Origin: Candidatus Omnitrophota bacterium | GTDB taxonomy: Bacteria; Omnitrophota; Gorgyraeia; Gygaellales; Profunditerraquicolaceae | DNA length: 38,799 nucleotides | Assembly: GCA_026416665.1 (NCBI GenBank) | Contig: JAOAET010000025.1 | Coordinates: 1-38,799 of the forward strand | Direction: 5' to 3' | Shown: positions 32,907 to 38,799 of the stretch, piece by piece | Position numbering within the stretch: the stretch's first letter is position 1 | Layout of the letters: each line of letters begins with the position of its first letter | Made by a program: the position numbers and the translations under genes | The notes under the pieces: model-generated | Seen by the model: only the letters and a program-made list of their open reading frames with translations | Told to the model about the DNA's origin: nothing | The model's database searches: none

Positions 32907-33296
32907 CTAGGTTTTTTCTGAAGCAAGGACGTTACGCACTGCCTCAAGTAACCGCACCGGCTGAACCGGTTTAGTAACAAAATCCTTTGCCCCTGCACGA
33001 ATTGCTTCAATAACAAGTGACTGCTGTCCCATAACAGAACAAATAATAATCCGTGCAGAAGGGTCAAAACGGATAATTTCTTTTACTGCCCCTATGCCGT
33101 CTAATTCCTCCATCATCGGCATAACAATATCCATAGTCACCAAATCTGGCCGTAACTTCTTATATTTCTCCACTGCTTCAGAAGCACAACTTGCCTCTCC
33201 ACAAATTTCATAACCCTCAGCCATAAGAATTTTAGCCAGCATCTGCCGCATAAATACTGCATCATCTACAATCAATATTTTTTTTGCTGTAGCCAT
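32907..33296 (-). CDS. cheY: Chemotaxis response regulator CheY (first gene of the operon)
   Basis: A 129-residue receiver with D11-D12, phosphoacceptor D56 (TMDIVMP), VMGQQ and Lys in TKPVQP. It is about 60% identical by eye to the CheY at 25984-26355 and shares its three-residue insertion after the phosphorylation site (MPMMEELDGIGAV). No good ribosome site precedes the ATG. The promoter at 33329-33356 would start the message about 25 bases upstream. There is no flagellar switch gene in the window, so its target may be the pilus motors. Confidence 0.94.
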   Translation of the reverse strand: MATAKKILIVDDAVFMRQMLAKILMAEGYEICGEASCASEAVEKYKKLRPDLVTMDIVMPMMEELDGIGAVKEIIRFDPSARIIICSVMGQQSLVIEAIRAGAKDFVTKPVQPVRLLEAVRNVLASEKT

Positions 33297-33328
33297 ATAT
33301 TATTTTAATTTTATAAACCCTCAGTAGA

Positions 33329-33356
33329 ATTATAAACTAGCTAAACCTTCTGTCAA
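33329..33356 (-). promoter_or_regulatory. Consensus sigma70 promoter of the chemosensory operon
   Basis: On the minus strand TTGACA (33351-33356), 16 bases, TATAAT (33329-33334): both boxes match consensus exactly. It lies between the pilin terminator and cheY. The housekeeping type contrasts with the sigma-28 promoters common for flagellar chemotaxis genes. Confidence 0.78.
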
Positions 33357-33411
33357 GTAAAATTCTTAAAAGCTAATTTATTTATAACTCTTTTTAACAA
33401 ATAAAGTTGGG

Positions 33412-33446
33412 TAAAAAAAAACCCTCTATACTTTCGTATAGAGGGT
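33412..33446 (-). terminator. Rho-independent terminator after the major pilin gene
   Basis: On the minus strand ACCCTCTATAC, a GAAA tetraloop and the exact 11-bp complement are followed by nine T. It lies 17 bases after the pilin stop codon and should end the pilin message before the che promoter. Confidence 0.92.
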
Positions 33447-33463
33447 GTAATTTAGTTCTAAAA

Positions 33464-33892
33464 TTAACTTCCACAGAGAGCAGTCTGATTTAAAGTCCCT
33501 GTGTTCTGGTCATAACAACCCGCTGCTCCCCACGTTGGACAAGCTGTGGTATTAACTATATGTTCGAAAGGTGGTAATGACCCTTCAGAGAAAGCAAACC
33601 TGGCAAAATTACTATTAAGCGTTTGCAATTGAGCAGCCACAGGAAAGCCAGTGCCATTACCAGTAGAAACACAATCTGAAGCATTTCCTGAAGGGCACTG
33701 ACTGCCATTTGCCCAATATTTGGCATACCAACCAGATATCCCTGTTCTTATTGCTCCTACATCTGATTGACAACGTGCAATTCGGGCCTCACGTTGTAGA
33801 TCCATAAAACGAGGAATAGCAACTGCTGCTAAAATACCTATAATAACAATAACCATTACCAATTCAATCAATGTAAAACCTTTTCCCTTCAT
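33464..33892 (-). CDS. Type IV pilin, probable major subunit
   Basis: A 142-residue class III prepilin. The leader MKGKG precedes the cleavage site G5|F6, then FTLIELVMVIVIIGILAAVAIP with Glu at mature position 5 and the long hydrophobic helix. The globular part has six cysteines (including SQCP, SDCV, TACP, GCYD, ALCGS), probably forming disulfide loops, and is Gly/Asn/Thr rich. I start it at 33892 with GGAGG 6 bases upstream; a longer frame adds 10 residues that no leader needs. Own promoter and terminator flank it, consistent with high, independent expression. Confidence 0.92.
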   Translation of the reverse strand: MKGKGFTLIELVMVIVIIGILAAVAIPRFMDLQREARIARCQSDVGAIRTGISGWYAKYWANGSQCPSGNASDCVSTGNGTGFPVAAQLQTLNSNFARFAFSEGSLPPFEHIVNTTACPTWGAAGCYDQNTGTLNQTALCGS

Positions 33893-33912
33893 TTGCACCT
33901 CCGTTTTTTTTG

Positions 33913-33940
33913 AGTTTAACATAACCTATTTTTTTGTCAA
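33913..33940 (-). promoter_or_regulatory. Promoter of the major pilin gene
   Basis: On the minus strand TTGACA (33935-33940), 16 bases, then TGT-TAAACT (TAAACT at 33913-33918), a consensus -35 with an extended -10. It lies in the 48-base gap after pilO and gives a leader of roughly 15 bases with GGAGG. Confidence 0.7.
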
Positions 33941-33970
33941 GTAATTTTTACGGTCCCTGTCTGTTCTTTT

Positions 33971-34537
33971 CTACTCAGAAAATACATAGGTCTGCATATC
34001 TATTGTAACCTGCTGATAAGGAACAATATTTTTATCTCTAACAATCTCAATTTGTTCTATTGCCACAATACGTTCCAATTCATATAGTTCTTTTATAAAA
34101 CTAACTAATTGTGGATAGGTAGCTTGTGCTTTCATCTGGAAAAATTTTGTTTTAAAAGGAGATTTAGCAGAAGGTGGAGGATTATCTTTCTGGTCAACTT
34201 TTACGGCGCTTTCTTTTTTAAACTCAAAAGTAATGTTACGCATGCCCTGCCTTGTTGCCAACTTATGTATATTCTTAATTAACTCTAACGGCTGTTCCTC
34301 TTTTTGAGCTATTTGACGATATATCTTCGCCTCTTTCTTCTTTAGCTCTATACCTTTTTTCTCAAGTTCCCCAATTTTTTTACTTGCTTTCTGTGCCTCT
34401 TTTAACTCTATATTCTTCTGTTCTAATCTCTGCACAAGCTGGCGCCCTACTTTAAACTGCCAAAAACATAACCCTAAGGAAACAACTAACATACTTGATA
34501 GAAAAACAGCTATAATAATTGGAAAGAATTTTTTCAT
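33971..34537 (-). CDS. pilO: Type IV pilus inner-membrane alignment protein PilO
   Basis: A 188-residue bitopic membrane protein of the pilus alignment complex. It has one membrane helix (about 5-27), a Lys/Glu-rich coiled coil (about 35-75), then a ferredoxin-like domain in which FFQMKAQATYPQLVSFIKELYELERIVAIEQIEI matches the PilO core. It overlaps the PilM-PilN fusion gene by 4 bases. No PilP gene follows; the pilin comes next. Confidence 0.87.
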   Translation of the reverse strand: MKKFFPIIIAVFLSSMLVVSLGLCFWQFKVGRQLVQRLEQKNIELKEAQKASKKIGELEKKGIELKKKEAKIYRQIAQKEEQPLELIKNIHKLATRQGMRNITFEFKKESAVKVDQKDNPPPSAKSPFKTKFFQMKAQATYPQLVSFIKELYELERIVAIEQIEIVRDKNIVPYQQVTIDMQTYVFSE

Positions 34538-36279
34538 CTCTTTTTTAGTTTTAGTGTAGCTTGTAAAGTCCTTTCTTTTTTCTCACCTAGTTGAACCGTT
34601 TTCTGGCTACCTGTTGGAATAATAGCCTCATCTGAAAATGGCTGGAACTCCACAGTTTCAAATAAATCTGAACGTTCAAATTCGCTTTTTAATACCTTAA
34701 CCATTTTTATGGCTGTTTCATAATCTTCCTCTGTAACCGCTTCTAATTCTATCTGAAATCCATTGAGCTTAAGATTTGTTAGAAACATATCTTTTGGTAT
34801 GACTGCTGCTAAAGTCCTTAAGTAGACATATACATCAAGGCGTTTTTGAGTAAGTTCATCTACACGTTTGGTTAATTCTTCAATGCGCGCTTGGGTTTGT
34901 TCTAAGGTATTAAGATTCTCAGAAACACTTTTATAACGAGATAATTTTTGTGCTATTGAGCGTATCTGGGTATTTCTGTTCTGATTAGAAATAATTAAAT
35001 TAATAAAAATTAATAAAGATACCCCTATACTGATTAAAGTAACAGCGACTATAAGTAGTTGGATTCTGGCAATCTGCTCTTTCTTGCGTAAATCTGGGGG
35101 AATGAAATTTATTATTTTCTTTTGCGAAGACTTAGGAAGGGCTAAACCACAACCAAGTGCTACTGCTTGGCCAAATAAACAGTTAAAGGAATATGTATCT
35201 TTTATCTCTTTTGCTTGTGACCAACGAATAGCTAATCCTTTAAACACATCCAGTGGTTCTACATCTATGTTTACCAATGTAGATATTGTGGCAACCAAAT
35301 TCTTCAGGATACTTCCTCCCCCTATAAAACATATTTTAGTTACTCTCTTAGCCTCTGATTGTTCCTGATAAAAAGCAACTGAACGGCGTAATTCCTGAGA
35401 GATTTTTTCTAAATGTGGCTGCCAAAACAAACGTAATTCTAATTCATTTATCTTATTTTTCTCTTCCTCTTGTCCTGCTAAACTTGCTTCGTACTTCTGG
35501 CGCATAATCTCTTCAGCTATCGCTACCTTATTGTTCGGGTCAAAACTGACACTGGGCACTCCTATCTGCCGTAAAACCTCTTCCATTTTATTTACCGGTA
35601 GAGATAATTGCCGTGCCAAGTCGTTTGTAATATCTTTTATCCCATAAATAATATTACGTACAAAAGCCATATGTCCATTACTACAAATAGAAATTTTAAG
35701 ATAAGTTGTTCCTATATCTACTATTGCTAATGCCTCATCTTTCTTCCAAGTACTTGCTTCTACAAGGATAGGAAGAATAGCTGCTGTCGGAGTAATTATA
35801 TGGGGAAAGACCTCAAGGGGTTTAAATAGGTTAATTATCTCTTGAATAAATATTTTCTCTGTTCTAATAACCAATACTTCCGAGCGGGGAATTTTGTTAA
35901 TAATTGTTTCTCCAACAAATAAAGTCTGGAAAATATGATTCGGTCCAGAAGGAGGTAACATTTTTTGTCTGGCTTCATTAACTGCAGCAAACACCAGTTC
36001 TTTAGGAGACATCAACGGCATAAAAACCGGAAGAACAGTTATAGCTAATGGCTGCAGGTTAACAGAAAATTTCGCACTACGTAATTTATTTAAAGGAACA
36101 TATTTGCTTAACTGTTTTACAAAAGCAGATGAATCCACCGCAGACTGCCCGTCCTTTGATACAATAAACGGCGTAGGAAATACCTGCGCATCTATTAGTG
36201 AAAATTTACCCACTTGTTCAAACACACATACTTTAGTTAAATACGAACCTATATCTATACCTAAATAAAGTCCTGCCAA
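34534..36279 (-). CDS. pilM-pilN: Fused type IV pilus assembly protein PilM-PilN
   Basis: A 581-residue fusion. Residues 1-380 are PilM, an actin-like cytoplasmic ATPase (GIDIGSYLTKVCVFE at 7-21, ALAIVDIGTTYLKISI, ICFIGGGSILKNL). Residues 385-581 are PilN: INFIPPDLRKKE, a membrane helix (about 405-427), coiled coil, then the periplasmic fold (VIPKDMFLTNLKLNG, AIKMVKVLKSEF). In most bacteria PilM binds the short cytoplasmic tail of a separate PilN through the same INLLP-type motif; here the two are covalently joined. There is no stop or frameshift at the junction. Confidence 0.9.
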   Translation of the reverse strand: MAGLYLGIDIGSYLTKVCVFEQVGKFSLIDAQVFPTPFIVSKDGQSAVDSSAFVKQLSKYVPLNKLRSAKFSVNLQPLAITVLPVFMPLMSPKELVFAAVNEARQKMLPPSGPNHIFQTLFVGETIINKIPRSEVLVIRTEKIFIQEIINLFKPLEVFPHIITPTAAILPILVEASTWKKDEALAIVDIGTTYLKISICSNGHMAFVRNIIYGIKDITNDLARQLSLPVNKMEEVLRQIGVPSVSFDPNNKVAIAEEIMRQKYEASLAGQEEEKNKINELELRLFWQPHLEKISQELRRSVAFYQEQSEAKRVTKICFIGGGSILKNLVATISTLVNIDVEPLDVFKGLAIRWSQAKEIKDTYSFNCLFGQAVALGCGLALPKSSQKKIINFIPPDLRKKEQIARIQLLIVAVTLISIGVSLLIFINLIISNQNRNTQIRSIAQKLSRYKSVSENLNTLEQTQARIEELTKRVDELTQKRLDVYVYLRTLAAVIPKDMFLTNLKLNGFQIELEAVTEEDYETAIKMVKVLKSEFERSDLFETVEFQPFSDEAIIPTGSQKTVQLGEKKERTLQATLKLKKR

Positions 36280-36281
36280 TT

Positions 36282-37499
36282 TTAACCTCCTCCGCCAACC
36301 GCAGTAATAAGTTTAGTCAAAGGTAAAAACACTGACATTGCTATTCCACCTACTATTATCCCCATCATTAAAATCATAACCGGCTCAACCATTGCAAAAA
36401 TTTTCTTAACGGTAGAAGGGACTTCTTTGTCATAATATTGGTTTACTTTCTCTAGAGTATCCGCTAAACTTCCTGATTGTTCACCTACCTTAATCATACG
36501 AATAACTATATCAGGGAACCTACCACCTGATTCTTGGCCTGCAAGTTCAAGAGATGTAGCTATTTTCTCTCCTACATTTACGTAATCTTTTGCCTTAGCG
36601 ACTGACTTTTCTAAATATATGTTACCTGTAACCTCTGCAGCAATTCCTAATGCGTTGTATACATTTACTCCTGAACGAAGGGCTAAAGCAAAAACATGAC
36701 AGAATCTCGAAAGCGCTATTTTTGTTAATAAGTCGCCAATTACTGGAATTTTTAATTTAAAACGGTCAAGATAAAATCTACCTTTGGGATTCATTCCAAT
36801 AATAGACCAACTTACGGCAAAAATAACTCCTAAAACCAAAGGAATCCACCAAACCTTACTTGCCCCTAAAACTAATTGTGTAGGCAAAGGTAACTCTACA
36901 TCAAGTTCCGCAAACATCTTTTCAAACTTAGGGATGACCAGTGCCATAAGAACCGTAACCACCCCTACCATTGCAAAAAAAAGAATAATAGGATAAACCG
37001 AAGCCTCTTTAACCCTGGCCTGCAATTCAAGCTGCCATTCAATAAGTCGTGCTAAATCTTCAAGCACCAAGGCAAGTTTTCCTGTGCTTTCTCCAGCACC
37101 AACAATGGATACATAAAGCCTAGAAAAAACTCTTGGATGTTGGGAAAGAGCTTCTTTGAAGGTGCATCCTGATTCTATCCGACGCGCTATATCTTCAACA
37201 AGTGCCTTTAATTTCTTGTGTTGAGTATTCATCGCCAAATCTTTAAGCACTGTCAACAGAGGAACACCTGCATCCAAAGAAATAGCAACCTGAGTAGTAA
37301 AATTAAGCACTTCCACTTGACCTAAACTTAATCCCTTTGCTTCGGTTTGGGTAATAGGATTTCTTGTTTCTTTTGCCTGTGTCAAGAAATATCCCATTGC
37401 CCGCAAACGCTGTGCAAGGTCAATTTCACTTTCTGCAGCCATTACGCCTTTTACTAATTTTCCTGCCTCATCTCGTGCTTGGTAACTGAAGTTTGCCAC
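36282..37499 (-). CDS. pilC: Type IV pilus / type II secretion inner-membrane platform protein PilC (GspF)
   Basis: A 405-residue GspF-family protein on which the pilus is built. It has two repeated GspF domains with membrane helices: about 170-190 (YPIILFFAMVGVVTVLMAL), 220-240, and 375-398 (MILMMGIIVGGIAMSVFLPL). Typical blocks are FSYQARDEAGKLVKGVM, FTTQVAISLDAGVPLLTVL, ESGCTFKEALSQHP and SIVGAGESTGKLALVLEDLA. It lies 2 bases upstream of pilM-pilN. The motor ATPases PilB and PilT are not in the window. Confidence 0.95.
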   Translation of the reverse strand: MANFSYQARDEAGKLVKGVMAAESEIDLAQRLRAMGYFLTQAKETRNPITQTEAKGLSLGQVEVLNFTTQVAISLDAGVPLLTVLKDLAMNTQHKKLKALVEDIARRIESGCTFKEALSQHPRVFSRLYVSIVGAGESTGKLALVLEDLARLIEWQLELQARVKEASVYPIILFFAMVGVVTVLMALVIPKFEKMFAELDVELPLPTQLVLGASKVWWIPLVLGVIFAVSWSIIGMNPKGRFYLDRFKLKIPVIGDLLTKIALSRFCHVFALALRSGVNVYNALGIAAEVTGNIYLEKSVAKAKDYVNVGEKIATSLELAGQESGGRFPDIVIRMIKVGEQSGSLADTLEKVNQYYDKEVPSTVKKIFAMVEPVMILMMGIIVGGIAMSVFLPLTKLITAVGGGG

Positions 37500-37502
37500 T
37501 GG

Positions 37503-37940
37503 TTAATCCTCTTGCCAACTATTTATTTCTTTTCTCTGAAACCCATTTGCCCAACCATAAGGAGGTCCGCTTCCACTCCCAACAATTCTTACCCTGACAA
37601 TCCGTCTTGCCCCTCTGAACTGTCCAACAGAAGTAATCGTTGCGGTATTATTTTGAGTATTAACACTTACATTATACCTACCATCACCAAGTGTCTCATT
37701 AATAGGAGTTATCGAAGTGGTATTTCGGATAGCTATTTCTATTCTCATTCTTTCTATCCCAGCATTCGCTAAATAAAAAGCAGCTGCACTTTCGCTTAAA
37801 GACACCCAAGAATCTTGTGAAGTCTGAAAATAAACTGCTAAGCTTGCACTTAATAACCCTACTAAAACTAAAAGGAAAAAAGCAAGCAGAACAGTAACCT
37901 GCGATTTGTTTTTCTTTAAAAAAATAAGCTTCCTCATCAA
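37503..37940 (-). CDS. PilX/GspK-like minor pilus protein
   Basis: A 145-residue exported protein with a charged N-terminus (RKLIFLKKNKSQ), a single hydrophobic helix (about 15-38, VTVLLAFFLLVLVGLLSASLAVYF) and then SESAAAFYLANAGIERMRIEIA, a pattern typical of PilX and GspK. There is no Gly-Phe-x-x-x-Glu site, so cleavage is not classical, as for GspK, which lacks Glu5. It lies between the PilW-like gene and pilC. Confidence 0.75.
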   Translation of the reverse strand: MMRKLIFLKKNKSQVTVLLAFFLLVLVGLLSASLAVYFQTSQDSWVSLSESAAAFYLANAGIERMRIEIAIRNTTSITPINETLGDGRYNVSVNTQNNTATITSVGQFRGARRIVRVRIVGSGSGPPYGWANGFQRKEINSWQED

Positions 37941-37943
37941 AAT

Positions 37944-38504
37944 CTAATTTTTAGGCCTCACTACTGTATGTAAAGTAATATTTGAGTTCCCCGGCCGTTC
38001 CGGCTCTAAAGGTTTTGGACGAATGGTTAAATTTAACGCTACTGAACTATTAGATAACCCTCTATCTCTTACAGTATAGTTAAAATCAACTACACAACTA
38101 GCCAGTTCTTGACGATTAGCCGAAGAAGCTGCTTGAGCAAACTGGTCGTTGTTCCTTTCAGCCCGATATAACATTGTAGCCTGCCCAAAAGCATCGGAAT
38201 TATTGCCCCTCCAATACCATACCCGGTTATTCGCATTACCGCCTCCACTGGGCAGCCGAAGATACAATGCAGGTGGATTGGTAAAATTAGAATCATTCAT
38301 TAGACTGGCATTACTTGCTCTTATTTCGTTACTCATTAACGTCATTGCCCATTGGGCATCTTGTAAACAACGAGAAATATTGCGTTGCCTTCTCCAGTCA
38401 CTATAAGCCTTATAAAAGGCAACTGAGATAGCCAAGGCAATAATTGTAAAAACTGTCAGGCTGATAGTAATCTCTATTAATGTGAAACCTTTTTTAGGAT
38501 GCAT
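37944..38504 (-). CDS. PilW-like minor prepilin
   Basis: A 186-residue prepilin with leader MHPKKG and cleavage at G6|F7, then FTLIEITISLTVFTIIALAISVAFYKAY with Glu5. The globular part (NRVWYWRGNN, TMLYRAERN, VVDFNYTVRDRG) fits the PilW/GspJ class. I use the ATG at 38504, one base after the stop of the upstream gene; the TTG seven codons earlier would overlap it. Confidence 0.85.
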   Translation of the reverse strand: MHPKKGFTLIEITISLTVFTIIALAISVAFYKAYSDWRRQRNISRCLQDAQWAMTLMSNEIRASNASLMNDSNFTNPPALYLRLPSGGGNANNRVWYWRGNNSDAFGQATMLYRAERNNDQFAQAASSANRQELASCVVDFNYTVRDRGLSNSSVALNLTIRPKPLEPERPGNSNITLHTVVRPKN

Positions 38505-38505
38505 T

Positions 38506-38799
38506 TTAGTTAGAAAAGTTGGCAACCATACTTAATAAACTAAACTGTCTCTGACGTCCAGAAGCATTCCAAAATACAGTAACATTTATTAAAGTTAAGT
38601 TATTATAATCTGCATTCAAACCAGTTGGTGGACAAGTAAAATTAACTTGGCGCTCAAACTGTGTAAAATTATTTACCTGTTGTCTTGTTTCGTTTCGTAA
38701 CTGGGGATTAGGAAACACCTCTGCAAAAGTTAATAATTCCTCCATCCTTTCCTGCGCAAGAAAATATGCTATGATTCGCATTCTATCTCTACGTAATTG
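38506..38799 (-). CDS. PilV/GspI-like minor prepilin (partial, 5' end missing)
   Basis: The frame is open through the right edge; the visible 97 codons are the C-terminal part. AYFLAQERMEELL is the conserved segment just after the N-terminal helix in GspI/PilV pseudopilins. The apparent ATG at 38781 is internal, so the real start and the prepilin leader lie beyond the window. With the PilW- and PilX-like genes it forms a minor-pilin set that primes pilus assembly. Confidence 0.8.
   Translation of the reverse strand, partial: QLRRDRMRIIAYFLAQERMEELLTFAEVFPNPQLRNETRQQVNNFTQFERQVNFTCPPTGLNADYNNLTLINVTVFWNASGRQRQFSLLSMVANFSN

Noticed and set aside
1-38799. CRISPR arrays, insertion sequences, tRNA or rRNA genes
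   Set aside because: Reading both strands showed no regularly spaced direct repeats, transposase-like proteins or structural RNA signatures.

Overview
The window comes from an AT-rich (by eye roughly 35-40% G+C) anaerobic, hydrogen-metabolising bacterium that makes c-type cytochromes and type IV pili. The evidence is a twin-arginine-exported [NiFe] hydrogenase with its maturation factors, a multiheme cytochrome c, cytochrome c biogenesis of the ResB/CcsA type (system II), and haem made by the oxygen-independent siroheme route (AhbA-D). The haem gene order, the ComFB-family protein and the CheC/CheD-type chemotaxis set recall anaerobic Firmicutes such as heliobacteria and Desulfotomaculum relatives. 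Candidate phyla cannot be excluded, and I cannot fix the phylum from sequence alone. All genes lie on the minus strand except hypFCDE. There are no rRNA or tRNA genes, CRISPR arrays or insertion sequences, and no gene-free stretch longer than about 260 bases.

Region 1 (1-9597), hydrogen metabolism. A minus-strand operon starts from a near-consensus sigma70 promoter at 4794-4822. It encodes hydrogenase small subunit, large subunit, endopeptidase, a HypA-like protein without its zinc domain, and a TatB-TatC-TatA translocase. A separately promoted cytochrome c554-like gene follows and runs off the left edge. Divergently, hypF-hypC-hypD-hypE build the Fe(CN)2CO group. HypB is not in the window. 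The hydrogenase mRNA leader contains a terminator-like hairpin.

Region 2 (9611-11000). A membrane-anchored coiled-coil protein of unknown role has its own promoter and a terminator-bearing leader. Next to it are a single-domain response regulator and the nickel regulator NikR, which fits a cell that needs nickel for hydrogenase.

Region 3 (11024-23172), haem and cytochrome assembly. Thirteen tightly packed genes (sirC, a CcsA/HemX paralogue, hemA, hemC, cobA-hemD fusion, ahbC, hemB, ahbD, ahbA, ahbB, hemL, resB, ccsA) encode every recognised step from glutamyl-tRNA to haem b through siroheme, and then the machinery that attaches haem to cytochromes.

Region 4 (23244-33356), a chemosensory operon behind a consensus promoter. 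The order is cheY, cheC, cheA, cheC, a large FtsA-like actin-family protein with a repeated beta-rich tail, comFB, cheR, cheY, cheD, cheB, cheC, cheW. It has no receptor and no flagellar gene. The three CheC paralogues have lost different halves of the usual double phosphatase site. I think this is the least-described system in the window.

Region 5 (33412-38799), type IV pili. The major pilin has its own promoter and terminator. Upstream genes encode PilO, a PilM-PilN fusion, PilC and three minor pseudopilins, the last cut by the right edge. Adjacency suggests, without proof, that the chemosensory operon serves pilus-based motility.
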